A DNA stretch of 64,000 nt from Brachypodium distachyon (GCF_000005505.3 NC_016133.3:26266508-26330507), one strand, 5' to 3'; shown: positions 11,870 through 24,400, numbered from the stretch's first letter. Notes: generated from the letters alone by a model not told the origin. Translations and numbers: made by a program.

Positions 11870-12270
11870 TGAAATATGATATGTTTAGATTCTAAAGGTA
11901 CATCTATGAAATTTCTTTGACATATCAATAAGATTTGTTTGAAATTTGCTTGGTACGGAACAAAACAAATGATACATCAATGATATGTTTGGATTCTAAA
12001 ACAAATGATACATCAATGATATGTTTGGATTCTAATGGTGCATCTATGAAATTTCTTTGACATATCAATAAGATTTGTTAATTTGCTTGGTACGGAACAA
12101 AACAAATGATACATCAATGATATGTTTGGATTCTAATGATGCATCTATGAAATTTCTTTGACATATCAATAAGATTTGTTTGAAATTTGCTTGGTATGGA
12201 ACAAAACAAATGATACATCAATGATATATATTTGAAATTTGATTCGAACTGAACAAATCGAGGATACATC
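11870..12270. repeat. Tandem repeat, about 101-104 bp unit
   Basis: The motif GATACATCAATGATATGTTT recurs at 11,971, 12,007, 12,108 and 12,212 (the last copy shortened), with intervening TGCATCTATGAAATTTCTTT and CTTGGTACGGAACAAAAC blocks. Full units are 101 and 104 bp, one partial unit is 36 bp, and a diverged unit precedes them from about 11,870. No coding content is seen. Confidence 0.8.
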
Positions 12271-12414
12271 AATGATATACCAATGAAATTTGCTGAACCA
12301 TATATTACCGCAATCAAATCTGGGCCTAATCACAAAAATTTGCCAACAAACTCAATGAGTTAGAGGAACAAACCGGAAGAAGCAAATTAATTACGAAATC
12401 CAAATCCAAGTCAA

Positions 12415-13240
12415 CTAGCCAAGATGGCAGCTAATTAGAAAATATCCCCAAATCCAGAAGGTAGTGGTCTCGGCGACCTGGGCCGCGTCCTGTCGGAGGA
12501 GACGAAGAAGGCGGCGACCTGGATTTGGAGATGCGAGAGACGAGACATGGGCGAAACGAGCACACCAGATCCGATTGATTAGCAGGCGCAGGCCACCTTG
12601 ACGTCGCCGTTCGTCTCTTCCTCCGCCAGGGGAGAGCATGTCGAGACCCGGGTCAGTGGCGCCGGCCTCCGCGCAGGCGAGTACGGAGGCAGGGCGGCGA
12701 CCAGGGGCCACGACCTCCGTGCCGAGCGGCGGCGGGGAAGAGCGTGAGGTAGGCGGCGCGGATCGTGCGAAGGAGGAAGGAGGGGCGGCCAGCAGGGGCC
12801 ACGGCCTCCTTACCAAGCGGCGGCGGGGAGGAGGAGAGCGGGAGGGAGGGAGGCGCCGTCGGGTTGAGGTGGGGGAGGAAATAGAGGCAGTGAGGGAAGA
12901 GGAGGGGAGAGGAAGCGCCCGATCTGGAACTCTGGATCGGGGAGGAGATGAGGAGATCGACGAAAATATCTGCTCGCGTGAACCTGTGTTTTTTGCACGA
13001 ATGTTGACGACGCAGTGGACGGTGAAAAACGCGCAGGTAGGTAGCCTTCCCGTTAAATTCGCCGCTCTCCGTCTCCCCCCTCTTCTTTCTTTTCTCCGCT
13101 TGAGAAGAGCTTTGTCTCGATCGTCAAAAAATTCTTCGCTTCTACAGCAAGCAGCCCTACTACAACAGAACAAACTACTTAGAACATTGAACAACCAATC
13201 GGTACAAGTTATATTGTCCCAACCATAACCCGATCAAATT
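12415..13240. other. GC-rich island downstream of the NOI gene
   Basis: Very GC-rich, with long open frames on both strands (12,638-13,228 plus; 12,415-13,194 minus), as expected from base composition. The predicted proteins are Arg/Gly/Pro/Ser low complexity without a domain. It may be a 5' end of a minus-strand transcript or transposon-derived; I cannot assign a gene. Confidence 0.25.
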
Positions 13241-13366
13241 CATATGCAATCATCCTTCAGAAGATGATATTACAAAGTACGGATGCTCTTTTCATCCCTC
13301 AAAATTTCCCCCTTCCCCCTCGCTTCCCCCTCGCTGAATGGGGGAAGAGGAACAGGAAATTACATA

Positions 13367-13493
13367 CTCTCTCCGTTCAACAAATGATGTCATTTAAATT
13401 TTGATCAAATTTAAATGCATCTATAGAGTAAGTCATGTCTAGATACATCCAAATTTTAACAAACTTGAGACATCTTTGGTTAGATGGAGGGAG
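13367..13493. mobile_element. Stowaway MITE, 127 bp, complete
   Basis: It is flanked by TA dinucleotides (13,365-13,366 and 13,494-13,495). The left end CTCTCTCCGTTCAACAAATG and the reverse complement of the right end CTCCCTCCATCTAACCAAAG form about 25-bp imperfect terminal inverted repeats. It lies about 94 bp beyond the stop codon of the NOI gene, probably in or just past its 3' UTR. Confidence 0.9.
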
Positions 13494-13586
13494 TATTATG
13501 CAAACTTTACAATACGAGACGGTTCCTGCATGCTATTTGCGCAGGAGTTATGTGCCGTGACAGACATGGGCAGCGTCCACAAACCT

Positions 13587-16176
13587 TCAAGCTCTGGTAC
13601 AGCACTGGAAATAGCTCAGGAACTTCTTCCTTCCCTGAAAAATCAGAGTTAGTGTGCAGCAAGGAAGGCAGAATGAATTAAGCGAGTCGCTAAAAGTTTT
13701 CAATCCTCCACTCAAAATGAATTAAGGAGTATGTGTAAACATGTGATGCTGGGTGAAGGAAAAGTTGGACATGCAACTGCTTGTCTAAAAGGATACATCG
13801 AAAATGTCAAATAGATTGTCTACCTAAAAGGAGTCATCCTGATGGATACGTGGCCGAAAGCTGATCAAGCTCACATGTCAAACCATGACGGCTCACAAAT
13901 ATATCTGTCTGCTACTTTGCGTGTAGTTAAGTTAATTGCTACCATAAACCTTAATCAGGGTAGGGTATCAATAGAATACTCCGTAGTAAACCAACAACAT
14001 CAACTTGCCACCAACCTGCGGCACGTATTCACATCCAAGCAAACACTAACTTCCTCTGAAAGAATACTTCTATAACCACCTGTCAGTCATAATCGTTCCA
14101 CTTCTTTAGCCTTAAAGCTGGTTATGACTTGATCGATATATATCCACCTGTTAAATTTAATTATCAAGCCTGTTGTACCATGTTATGATAAGACCCATGC
14201 CACTTGGACAACGGCCGGAGCTCTACCCAGCGATGCATGCCCACGTATCAAAAACCGTTCTATCAAGACAAGCACTCAACTCAAAATTCAACTTTGATCA
14301 ATAGTTAGATTATGGAATGGTGAGTTCATACGGAGTGTGTTACATTTCTTTTTACGGAAGTACTTCACGCACGATCTTCTTGCATCCCAGTTTTGTACGA
14401 TGACTTGATCAGCGGCCGTGGCACATCAAAGTGTTGCAATTGATGGCTGCCGTGAAGTGTTGTACAAAAATCGTACTGAAAATGCCATACGCGTAGTGGT
14501 TCTCTTTTTTTTTTTACCAAAGAGTGGACCTAACCATACACATACCAGTGCGCTCCTTAACAACTTTTTTTCCAAGAGGAGGTCCAACCCCCAAGCCCCT
14601 CAGCATTGATGCGACGCGCACATCCAAATCTATTACTTGTTCCGTTCGGGTTTATAAGGCTTCAATTGAAATTCGTGCCAAACTTTGACCAACAATTATA
14701 CAAAAAATATTTAATGTATGTATATAAAAGTTATACCATTAGAAAGAGTTTTTCAATACAAATCCAACAATATCATTTTTGTGCGAAAATAATCTCATGT
14801 TACCAATGTAATTTTTGGTCAAAGTTCGGCATAAAATTTCGACCCAAAATAATTATGGACACTTGTACATGTCCTTAGCCAAGTTGTAAGGAGCATTACT
14901 CGTATCCACTCTCCACTGCATGCACATAACTGGGTGCATTAGCTTGTGCTATCATCTGAGATTCGGCCAGCCTTCCCATCTCTCCCATCACACTACAGTC
15001 GTTAAACTGCCACTAAATCAAACTAATCATGGCAATTCAATGGGTGCCGTTTTACTAATATGGGATGCAGTACCGTATAGAACTCACATGAATATATACT
15101 GCTTGCTTTGTTCGTAGATACACCTAGTTTTGGACATCGATACAATTGTTAGCATGCCATTTGCCATTGCTTTTTATATGAAGACGTGATTAAAAGATTA
15201 TAAAACTGATACTAGAAAACTTTTTATCATAACAAATCCAATGATACTGCCCTGTTCGGTTAGTCTTACATTGCGTTTTTGACTTTTGGCTTATAAGCCA
15301 AAGAAGCACCTATTTATGTGCTTTTAGCTTTGGCCTTTTAAAGCAAGGCACAAATTTCAAATTCTAGAAAAAAAGTGTGCCCTGTAATTTCACTTCATTT
15401 CCGCACACTTCCCCAACCAGATATCGATCACACAATCAAGACGTGGTGAAAGAAACGAGACTCAAGTCATGCATGTTTACCAGTACTATTGAGTTGAAAG
15501 GCTTAGAAGGACTAGGATTACCGTGGGGGAGTCGTCTTGGTCAGCGTGGTGGGGGTCGTCGGCGGCTGAAGAGGCGAAGCCGGCCTTGCCGGGCTGGAGC
15601 TGCGGCTGCTGCGTGGCCTTTTGCTGCTGGGCGAGGAGGTCGTCATCGCCTCCGAGGCTGGCCCGGGAGAGCTCGCGCTTGTTCTGCTTGCGCATCTCTC
15701 GGATCTTGGAGAAGTCCATGGAGTAGTCTGGGACGGGGCCGTTCTTCATGTCCCAGTCCCCAAACGTCGGCACCGTCATCCACCCCACAGCTGCCCCCTG
15801 CTCCTGCAAGGAATCACTCACCCATCGGCGGCTTCTTAGAACCTACCCTTAGCTCAGTTTCTATTCTTCCTAAGCGATTTAGCTACAGCAAGCAAAAATT
15901 GTGGGGAAATTTTGCGGCAGAGGTGAACTTAATTGCCCAGCCGAAGGTCAGTCAAAGCTTTAATTTCCGGAGTGGCTTCTCCGGTCAGGTTTCTCCTAGG
16001 GTGAAATTGGGAGCTTGCTCTGAACATGAGTCCGGCAATGAGGCGATTTTTTCCGTAGAAACAAAAGAAGAAGAAAAGCATCCTCATCGGGAAAAGAGGG
16101 GTTGAGCGTGTGGGAGGACAGGAAAGAAAGGAAGCTCGTACGTACGTACCTCCTTGCGTGTCTCCATGGACGCCAT
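13587..16176 (-). CDS. NOI / RIN4-like domain protein, three exons (118 aa)
   Basis: The coding exons on the minus strand are 16,150-16,176, 15,522-15,803 and 13,587-13,634. Introns have GT donors (GAG|GTACGT, ACG|GTAATC) and AG acceptors (TTGCAG|GAG, TTTTTCAG|GGA), all phase 0. Exon 1 encodes MASMETRKE; this ATG is the first in frame after a GA-rich leader. Exon 2 carries the NOI motif VPTFGDWD followed by DYSMDFSKIREMRKQNKRE, the signature of nitrate-induced/RIN4-type proteins; PxFGxW is the recognised AvrRpt2-type cleavage motif in this family. A Gln-rich tail follows. Exon 3 adds GRKKFLSYFQCCTRA and a stop; the Cys pair is a likely palmitoylation site that anchors such proteins to the plasma membrane, where RIN4-type members act in immune regulation. 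Intron 2 is 1.9 kb and holds MITEs. No lesion is visible, so it may be functional. Confidence 0.88.
14634..14872. mobile_element. Stowaway/mariner-like MITE in NOI intron 2
   Basis: The left part contains GTTCCGTTCGGGTTTATAAGG and CAAACTTTGACCAACAATTA, mirrored at the right by TTTTTGGTCAAAGTTCGGCA. This is the architecture of a grass mariner-type MITE. Terminal bases are eroded and the TA duplication is not certain. Confidence 0.6.
15250..15370. mobile_element. Probable hAT-like MITE remnant in NOI intron 2
   Basis: CCCTGTTCGGTTAG followed by the palindrome TTGGCTTATAAGCCAA and a related pyrimidine/purine stretch is common in grass hAT-type miniature elements. A second terminus and target duplication are not resolved. 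Confidence 0.35.
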
Positions 16177-17329
16177 ACGCCTGGCTGGGATCTCCCTCTC
16201 TCTCTCTGGACCGGAGGAGCTGCGCCTCGGAGCGCTTGCCTTCTTGTTGCTTCCCGGCCGCCTGAGAAAATTCCAGCGATTGCGAGTGGTGTCAAGTGTC
16301 AAGCAAAGCGCACCCGTGCGCGGCTATTAAAAAGGCCGAGCCGAGCGAAACTGCGATTTGGAGGCGGAGGTCGAGCAGCGCCTTTCTACTAGTTTCTCTC
16401 GTGAGTGTGGTGGTGATTAGGGAGGGAGAGGGGTCCCACGCAGCTGGGAACGCGGGCCCCCGCCGCATCGGGTGCGTGAACGAACGGACGGACACAAGCT
16501 CGGCCGGCAGCTTTGCGAGCAAGTTTTTGTTCATTCGGAAGGAAAAAAGTAAGCTGGTCTTTTTTCCCCCAAATGGCTAAAACGTGCAGCTGCACTTTTT
16601 CGGACGAGCGAGCGCACTCCGGTTACGCGTATCACTCCTAGGTGCTCGGTGCCCTCTGCCCTGGCCTCCTTTCCCTTCCTCCCGCTGCCCTGGCCTCCTT
16701 TCCCTTTCTCCCGTCGCTCCCGTCCCTCTCTAGTCTTCTTCCTAGTCTCCCCCCGTACGTCCAGACCCCTCCTGATGCTGCTCTCCTTGGTCTCCAACCC
16801 GTGTTTCCTATCTACCTGTGCTAGGTTGGTCCAGATGCTCTCCGTCGTTGCCCTCTCCTCATGTCGTGGCCTCCCTCCTCTCAGCAGCCGTTGCGGCCTC
16901 GCCCTCCACCTCCTCCCAGCAGCCCTGGTCTCCCGCCTTCCTGCAGCATTCATTCACAAATTGGAAAGATTAAGGAGATGAAACGGAAAGCTAATAGGCA
17001 GAATCGGTTCGTTGCGTGAAGGGAAATAGTTCACATGGTTCAATTTGAGATGAAACACATAGGAGCAAGAGAATCGAAGAAGATTATAACAGCACGTGTG
17101 CAGAGCTGAGCTCTCTGGTTGCAACGAGAAGACGACCTGTTCACTCTGGCTGGGCCTGGAGATGGGGTTGTCCACTAGATGGGCCAGGAGGGGATCTACG
17201 GCCGACGAAGAAAAGAACCCAAAGAAAGGAAAGAGAGGTGGGCTGCAGCCCAAGGGAAAAAGAGAGGGGAGAGGATATGACCTCTCACGTTAGTTCCTGG
17301 CCGCAATTTTTCTTTGTTAAGTTGTTAAA
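16177..17329 (-). other. 5' region of the NOI gene and adjoining noncoding sequence
   Basis: Immediately upstream of the NOI start (minus strand) lies a GA-repeat leader (about 16,193-16,207) and a TTTTTAATAG stretch near 16,324-16,333 that could serve as a weak TATA element. Farther out is a pyrimidine-rich plus-strand block with a 29-bp tandem duplication at about 16,656-16,710. No other gene is recognised; the open frames here have simple composition. Confidence 0.35.
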
Positions 17330-17818
17330 CATATGTACTTAGTTGCTAAATATAAGTAGTTAGTTGCTTTTTTTAATCCAAAGTGGGTGCACCAACTCGA
17401 AGTTCCGAGAACAAATGTTAGGATTGATAGATTTACAAGAGAAGATGTCAACTTTTGAAGAAAAATTGTCAGCATATTGTAATACACTAGCGAAAGTTGT
17501 GACTGGACACACCAAAGATGTATGTGATGTAGTGAAAGTTGCTAGAGTGGAGTAAAACCTACTACTGGGTGGGAGTCAAAGTTGCTAATATGCAAGTCAA
17601 AATTGCGAAACCAAGGTTGTTAGTGTAGGAGTCAAATTTGTCGATATATAATGCAAATTTGCTAATATGTGGAGCGAAAGTTATCGGTGTAGGACTCAAA
17701 GTTGCTATTATCTGAATCAAAGTTGCCAGTATAGAATCCAAAGGTGGTACTATGTAAGTGAAAGTTGTTAGTAGAAAACAAAGTTGCTAGTATGAATGTC
17801 ATAGTTGCCAGCATAGCA
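17330..17818. repeat. Degenerate 21-bp tandem array, left part
   Basis: Repeats of the form GTCAAAGTTGCTAATATGNNA occur with heavy divergence. The array resumes at 28,469 after element X, so both parts are one locus split by an insertion. Confidence 0.7.
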
Positions 17819-18050
17819 CACGAACACGTCACGTGTACCTCCGGCGTTGAGCGCGATACGCAAGACACGTCGCCGGAGGAGTCTCGCCGGAAGCGCGATA
17901 CGCAAGACAGCCGGCGAGATCTTTTGAAACCCGAAACTCCACACGCCCGGGAGGGACCCCGTCTGGACGCACGGCGGCAATGGGCTGCCCTAGGTCAGTT
18001 TGCCTGCCCCTAGGACTTCGTGGATTGAAGATCTCCGGTTTGAAGAACGA

Positions 18051-18572
18051 CGATGAGCGAGAAGCAGAGAATAGGATGGGATAGGTTTGTAGATTGGTTT
18101 TTGCGATTGTGTGTGTTGTTTCAATCGGCCGTCAGCCCTCATGTATATAAAGGATGGCTGGACTTCCCGTGCAAGAAAAGGACTTGGATCCACGTCCAAA
18201 ACCCTCATTTGAGTCTAATTCGGATGGTTGGACCCGAACTTTCCAAAACAGTTCGGTCCAAAATCTGGCTACACCTTCCAATCCAGTTTTGAGGTAGTAA
18301 ACGATCTCGGATCGCGATGATTCCAAAATAAAAGTTATTCGTCTCGAAAAAACGAAGAACTTTCATGTTTACGACTTTTCCATCCAAGTAGATCTTAATA
18401 ACTACTTCGCTCTGTTTTTAACTTCGGTTCCCAGCACCGGAATTTCTGACCGAACCTCCAGGTGAACCTCCGGATGCTCTCTGTTACTCTTCCAAGAATA
18501 TGCGGAACTTCCGGCTGATCATCCGGAACTTCCGGTGGAGTTTTAATTGTAAGCCAAAATTGGTTGTGAACA
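18051..18572 (-). repeat. Element X 3' LTR (alignable part)
   Basis: It starts on the minus strand at 18,572 with TGTTCACAACCAATTTTGG and matches 27,947-28,468 over 522 bp with scattered substitutions. A minus-strand TATA-like TTTATATAC occurs near 18,141-18,149. The LTR probably continues below 18,051, but the copy at the 5' end stops there, so the end cannot be placed. Confidence 0.8.
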
Positions 18573-18590
18573 CATGCCCCCTGTTTTTCA
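18573..18590 (-). other. Element X polypurine tract
   Basis: The minus strand reads AAAAACAGGGGGCATG immediately before the LTR start TGTTCAC, the expected priming site for plus-strand DNA synthesis. Confidence 0.75.
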
Positions 18591-18841
18591 GCAAACTTGT
18601 GTGCCCAAAAATAACTTGTACCACTTTAAATCTAAGGACGATGTCAACACTCCATCGGCCATATATGCTAAGGGCGATAAATATATATCGGCCATATGTG
18701 TGTTCATGTTTCTTGCCACACACTTGGGTAGAACTTTTTTAGATACCTTCCATTGAGTGCTCGAGGTAGTAAATTCCCTTCCATTTATTACACCAAATAT
18801 GAATTCACAGGAACCACTCTCACAACCTTGAAAGGACCTTC

Positions 18842-20074
18842 CTAGTTTGGAGACCATTTGCCAAATTTTCTGTCCTTCGAACCAACCGGCAAGATTACCT
18901 TCCATACTAGGTCACCAACTTGGAAGCTCTTCAACTTCACCTTTTTATTGTAAGATCTTGCTACCCGTATCTTTTCTTTCTCTATCTCTCTCAAAGCAAA
19001 TAAACGTTTATCAGCCACTTCATCAATGTTATCCATCATCAAATTATGGAAGTCCATTGCCGATAAATCATTTTGTTTAGCGAATCTCAAAGCAGCCAGA
19101 TTTACCTCTACAGGCAAAACGGCTTCTTGTCCATACACAAGTTCATATGGAGTTACCTTTGTAGCACCATGCCTTGAGATCCTATGTGCCCACAAAGCTT
19201 CAGACAACACTTCATGCCACCTCCTTGGATGATCATCGATCTTCTTTTTAATGAGCTTGATCAAAATTTTGTTACTAGATTCAGCTTGTCCATTAGCTTG
19301 CACATAATATGGAGATGAACTGAGCATTTTTATTTTATAAGATTCAGCAAACTCCTTCACTTCCTTCACCATAAATGATGAACCTTGATCTGTAGTCAAT
19401 GTTTGAGGAATGCCGAATCTATGTATAATGTGCTCAGTTATGAATTGAATCACCTCCTTATGGGTCATATTTTTGAGAGGTATTGCTTCAGACCACTTGG
19501 TAAAATAATCAGTAGCTACCGACACGAACCGATGCCCTTTCGATGAAGAAGGATGAATCATACCGATGAAATCTAATCCCCAACCTCTAAATGGCCACGG
19601 CTTGATAATAGGATTCAACATAGCAGCAGGAGCCAACTGAATATCACCAAACTTCTGACAATCCTCGCATCCTATATAGTACTTGAAGCAATCATTGATC
19701 ATTGTTGGCCAATAAAATCCTGCTCGCCGCAACAACCACTTCATCTTGTGCGCCGACTGATGAGTACCACATATGCCTTCATGTACCTCTCCCATAGCGA
19801 CCCTTGCTTGGTCTTCATCCAAGCACTTCAAAAGAATACCATCAACTGTTCGGCGATAGAGATCATCATCCATCAACACATATTTGAAAGCCATCCGCCG
19901 AACAGCCCTGTCCGTCATCTTGCTAGGATCCTGCAAATATGCAACAATGGGTCTTCTCCAATCTTTATCTCCACCTGCACTAGATCCTTTATTAGTGCCC
20001 GAATCAATGTGATTTAATTCAGCCTTACCAATGTTAACAGGAGAAAACATTGGCTTGTGAGATATATAAAACAC
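18842..20074 (-). pseudogene. Element X integrase
   Basis: Integrates the cDNA copy into chromosomal DNA. The zinc-binding HHCC motif is visible (HEGICGTH, then CEDC), followed by the DDE catalytic core: D in LDFIGM, D in TTDQGSSF and E in NGQAESSNK, spaced as in Ty3/gypsy enzymes. The C-terminal part reaches VGDLVWK and then a TAG stop at 18,842 after KWSPN, where the family has a Trp, so the last part is lost. The frame joins the RNase H frame near 20,014-20,074 by a shift. The core is intact but the protein is truncated. Confidence 0.88.
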
Positions 20075-20925
20075 ACCACGATAACATGGTAACCGGATGC
20101 TTGTTCTGCTAACTCATTTGCATTCCAATTGTCTTGTCTAGATATATGAGCAATGCTAAAGTAATCCAAGGCAGGAATTATATCTAGACACTTATCAAGA
20201 TAAACATTTAGTGATTGGTCGAAACACTGGAAAACCTTGGATATTTGCTGTACTACTAGCAACGAATCACCAAAAGCCTTAATATGTGTAGCACCTACAG
20301 CAATTAAAAGTTGTAGCCCGAATAATAAAGCTTCATATTCGACTTGATTGTTTGCGCAAAAATATTCTAAGTGGCATGAGGCTTCAAAAACAACACCATG
20401 AGGAGATATATAAACAACACCAACACCTTGGCCATTGCTACAAACTGAACCATCAAAGTATAATCTCCATGGTACTAAAGAGACAAGGTTAATCTCAATG
20501 TCATGTTCGCTGTCAATCCGATGTTCTACAATGAAATCAGCAACAACTTGGCCTTGCATAGATTTCAAAGATTCATAAGCCAAATCGTATTCAATTAAAG
20601 CATAAGCCCACTTGCCAATCCTACCGCTAAGAATCGGTCTATGCAACATATATTTAATGACATCAGTTTGACAAGCTACAATGCACATACTAGACAACAA
20701 ATAATGCCTCAACTTAGTGCACGTATAGTATAAGCATAAGCACAATTTTTCAATGAAGGTATACCTTGTCTCAGCGTCTATTAAACGCCGGCTCAAATAA
20801 GTGACGACATGCTCCTTTTCTCCGGTCTCTTGAGCCAAAACAGCACCAATAACGCCTTCCTTTGCTGCAATATAAAGCCTAAAAGGCTCCCCATGTTTCG
20901 GCGCCTTTAACACCGATTTAATCAA
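20014..20925 (-). pseudogene. Element X RNase H plus archaeal-type RNase H
   Basis: Degrades the RNA strand of the RNA/DNA hybrid during reverse transcription. The N-terminal half is the RT-linked RNase H (GEPFRLYIAAKEGVIGAVLA, VTYLSRRLIDAETRYTFIEK). The C-terminal half is a second, archaeal-type RNase H with YFDGS, VEYEALL and GDSLLVV as acidic motifs; the last acidic position is NELAEQAS, with Glu where Asp is usual. A dual RNase H is diagnostic of the Tat/Ogre lineage. Small frame changes join it to RT at 20,922 and to integrase near 20,014. Confidence 0.85.
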
Positions 20926-21436
20926 ACTTTGATTTTATCAAATGCTTCCTGCTGTTTTGCCCCCAAAGTAAAATCAACATCATTCTTTAACCGAAGTATA
21001 GGGGTAAATGCATCAACCTTCCCCAACAAATTTACTATAAAACGCCTCAAATAATTAACTTTGCCTAGGAATTTCTGCATATCCTTTTTGCATGTCGGAG
21101 CTTGCACTTTCTGGATAGCTTCTATCTTCTTGGGATCAATCTCTATGCCATGCTGATGTATAATAAAACCCAAGAATTTCCCAGCCGATACACCGAAAGC
21201 ACACTTCAAAGGATTCATCTTGAGCCCATATTTCCTCATCCTCTCAAAAGCTAGGCGCAAATCGGCTAAATGAGACTCATTAGCATTCAATTTGATGACA
21301 ACATCATCAATATAAACCTCAAGTATGACCCCAAGCAAATCATGAAAGATCAAATTCATAGCTCTCTGATATGTGGCGCCGGCATTCTTCAACCCAAAGG
21401 TCATCACCGTCCACTCAAATAAACCAACAAACCCGG
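20922..21436 (-). pseudogene. Element X reverse transcriptase, C-terminal part
   Basis: Contains MTFGLKNAGATYQRAMN, the catalytic YIDDVVIK and the thumb region (KCAFGVSAGKFLGFIIHQHG). It is separated from the N-terminal part (24,644-25,324) by solo LTR A, which entered between codons for FRCP and GFVGLFEW. The polypeptide is therefore not produced as one unit. Confidence 0.85.
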
Positions 21437-24400
21437 TGAAGCGACCGCCCCCGTACAGGGTTCGATGTCTGTGCTTACAGTGCTAGTCCCTGGATCGACT
21501 CGCTAGCACACACAATTTCAAGATGTAATATCAAGATACAAAGGTCAAAAGTATATTACATCGCCTTGATCCAGAATTTAGTAGTAACTTACATATTGCA
21601 TAACCTCATGGGTTATCTCAAAAGAAAATAAAATTTTGCAGCGGAAAGCAGAAGATACAGGAGTCCCATAACAACTCCACAGTCGAAACATGTTGGAATG
21701 TAAACTTGCAACCCTATCAAATCGTACCTCACTCTTCACCTGTAACACCTGCAACATTAAACGTTGCAGCCACTAGGGGGTCAATACATTGAATGTATTG
21801 GCAAGTTCACCAGAGGTTATAAAAGGACCTACCAAGCACATGCATATTTTGGCTAGGTGGGGTTTGGCTATTTGCATAAAAGCATCAATGTTTCATCCTA
21901 TCATTTTTAAACAAATAATTTTATCACTATTGGACACGGGGTAGACACACCCATGCTCCTATTAAACTAGTGGACATTGAGTAGACACATCAATGCTCCT
22001 ACCCAGGTTCAAACCATTCATTTTATTAAGAAATTAGAATGAGTGAGACCTTCCTTACAGCTCCCAAATCTAGTCGCTCATAATTGTCCGTAACCGGGGA
22101 CACGGCTAAGTACTTAGTTTGACACTCTGCAGAGGTTGTACACTTTACCCACAAGAAATCGACGTGTTAATCCCTTGCTGTCCTCAGGGTAGAGTAGCAA
22201 CGGCATCGATTACAAGAATTTTCAGATCATAATCACCCAGACCACCTGAGGGACCTACGTTCCCACCTACACGACTACATCTGCACAATCCCTCGGATCC
22301 AGGATCATATGTCTTACTCCATCAAGCCAGAGCCCATATTAGCATGTGGTTGTATTGGAAGCTACTAAACAGGAAACTAGTCCGGTCTCTAATACCCCGG
22401 GTGGCATCCCACATTTGTGACGCAAGCGCTCCCCGAATCCATGGGGAGACGTCCATGGAAACTCCCCGAATCCACGGAGAGACGACTCAGAGGGACCCAT
22501 AGAAATGGACCTGACGCTGCATAACATCTCAAGAACTCAAAGCTGCCCACCCAGGATGATTCATTAAAGTTGTTTTTGCCAGGTTTCCAAAATACTCCAC
22601 AATATCAGTTTCATGGTAATTGAGATTCCCTCCCACATATACTAACATAGCATAGCAATCAACTACTTACGATGGCAATTGGTGGAAGGGTAATGGCACA
22701 GGTATCCTATTCTACTAGGACAAAATATAGCTAGCATAGATACGAATACTATCCCTATCAATGCAAACTACACAACACTAGTGCATAAGTATTTAAAATA
22801 ATGAATGTAATGGGAATTTATGATCAAAGTGAACTTGCCTTTGTCACAGTAGTTTGATTTATGACCTTGACAATAACACACGTTGCTCTCCGGAAGAACT
22901 AAACAAAGCAGACACATTGCACAAATAAACAATCATCCAGACAAGCAATAAAACATGTATGCTATGATTGAGTTTGTTTTATTTGACAAGAACATGTTTC
23001 AGTTTCATACAAACACCATGTTAAAATATCTGGTTAAAAAGATTAAGCAAAACAATTTAAAACCAAAAGGTTAAAAGTAGGGTTTACAAATAAAGGTTTT
23101 AAAAGCATAATACAAGGTTTTAAAAGAACAGGCCAAATAAAAAAAAATTATTCCTCTGGTCTCAAAGGACAGAGGACATTTAAATAAAATTTTGGGCACT
23201 GGTTTCAAGTCAAAAGGATTTTTAAAACAAAAGATATGAATTAAAAAGCATTAAACACCATTCTGTAAATATGTCCAGACTAAATTAATCAAATTTGAAA
23301 TTAAACAGTGCCAAAATATTATACATGTTAAGAGGTTTCCAGAAAGGTATAGTTCATCAAATTTGGCCAATGGATTTAAAAGATATGAGCATTTGAAGTT
23401 TTAGGGATTTTTCTGCAAAAGTTCCTTTTAGTTTCCGTCGGGGAAATCTTTTATTTAAAAAGAGGGCCATGTGGCGCTTTCTTATTGGCCGATACCGGCT
23501 CGGGTTAAGATGAAACGTGGGCCGTGAGATCTAACTTAAAACAAAAGAATGGCCCGGATCCACCGATACCCCTTCGACCGTTTAAAAAGATCGGACGACC
23601 AGGATCTCGTCTTGCTTACCTCCGGTGGGGATTAGGGTTCCGGCGAGCACGTGACGGGGGCGGCGGCTTTGCGGGCGGCGACGCGGGCGCTCCGGTGAGC
23701 GCTTGAGCTCGGGAAGAGGTCGATGACGGGCGGCGCAACGAGGCGAAGCTTCCCGTGGCCTCGGTTTACTTCGGGGGCGCCGGATTTGAGCTCTAGCTCC
23801 TCGGGACGACGGCGAGTGGCGGCGCTTCGGCTCGACGATGATGGCGATGCTACGGGGCACAAAGTGAAGAACTAGCCGCATCAAAACATGCACAAGAAAA
23901 AGAGGAAGGAGGTAGTTAAGGTGGCGGCGACTATTGACCTTTTGGTCACCGGCGGCGAGCTGAAGACGGTGGTGGCAGTGGTGATCTCTAGTGAGAAAAA
24001 GCGACGGCCTGGCGGCGCAATCGGGAGAGGAAAGAGAGGGATCTACGGGTGCCTGCCATTGGCGAGGACGACGCTTGACAGGTGGGGTCCACCTGTCAGC
24101 GGCTGAGGCTCGGCGCGCGGCTTGCTGGGCTGGTCGGGCGCGCGGCAGGTAAGGGGGCCGGCCCACTTGGGTCGGTCCTATTCATTTTTTTTTCTTTTTT
24201 TTTGTTTTTCTTTTTCAAATTTTTAATTTTGAAACCCAAATCAAACCAAATAAACTCCAGAAAAAATGTAAAATCATATTTAAATATGATTCAACTTCTG
24301 GGACAAGAATTCCTTCAAAATAAAATATATAACTTTTCCTTTATAAATGCCTTTAGGGCTTTAAAACTAATTAAATAAAATAGTTTTTCAACTCCAAATT

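Noticed and set aside
12415..13228. 196-aa and 259-aa proteins on opposite strands
   Set aside because: Both are products of GC-rich composition, with Arg/Gly/Ser/Pro low complexity and no domain or splice support.
16531..16953. 140-aa minus-strand frame
   Set aside because: Purine-rich strand of a pyrimidine-rich block, Arg/Gly/Glu low complexity only.
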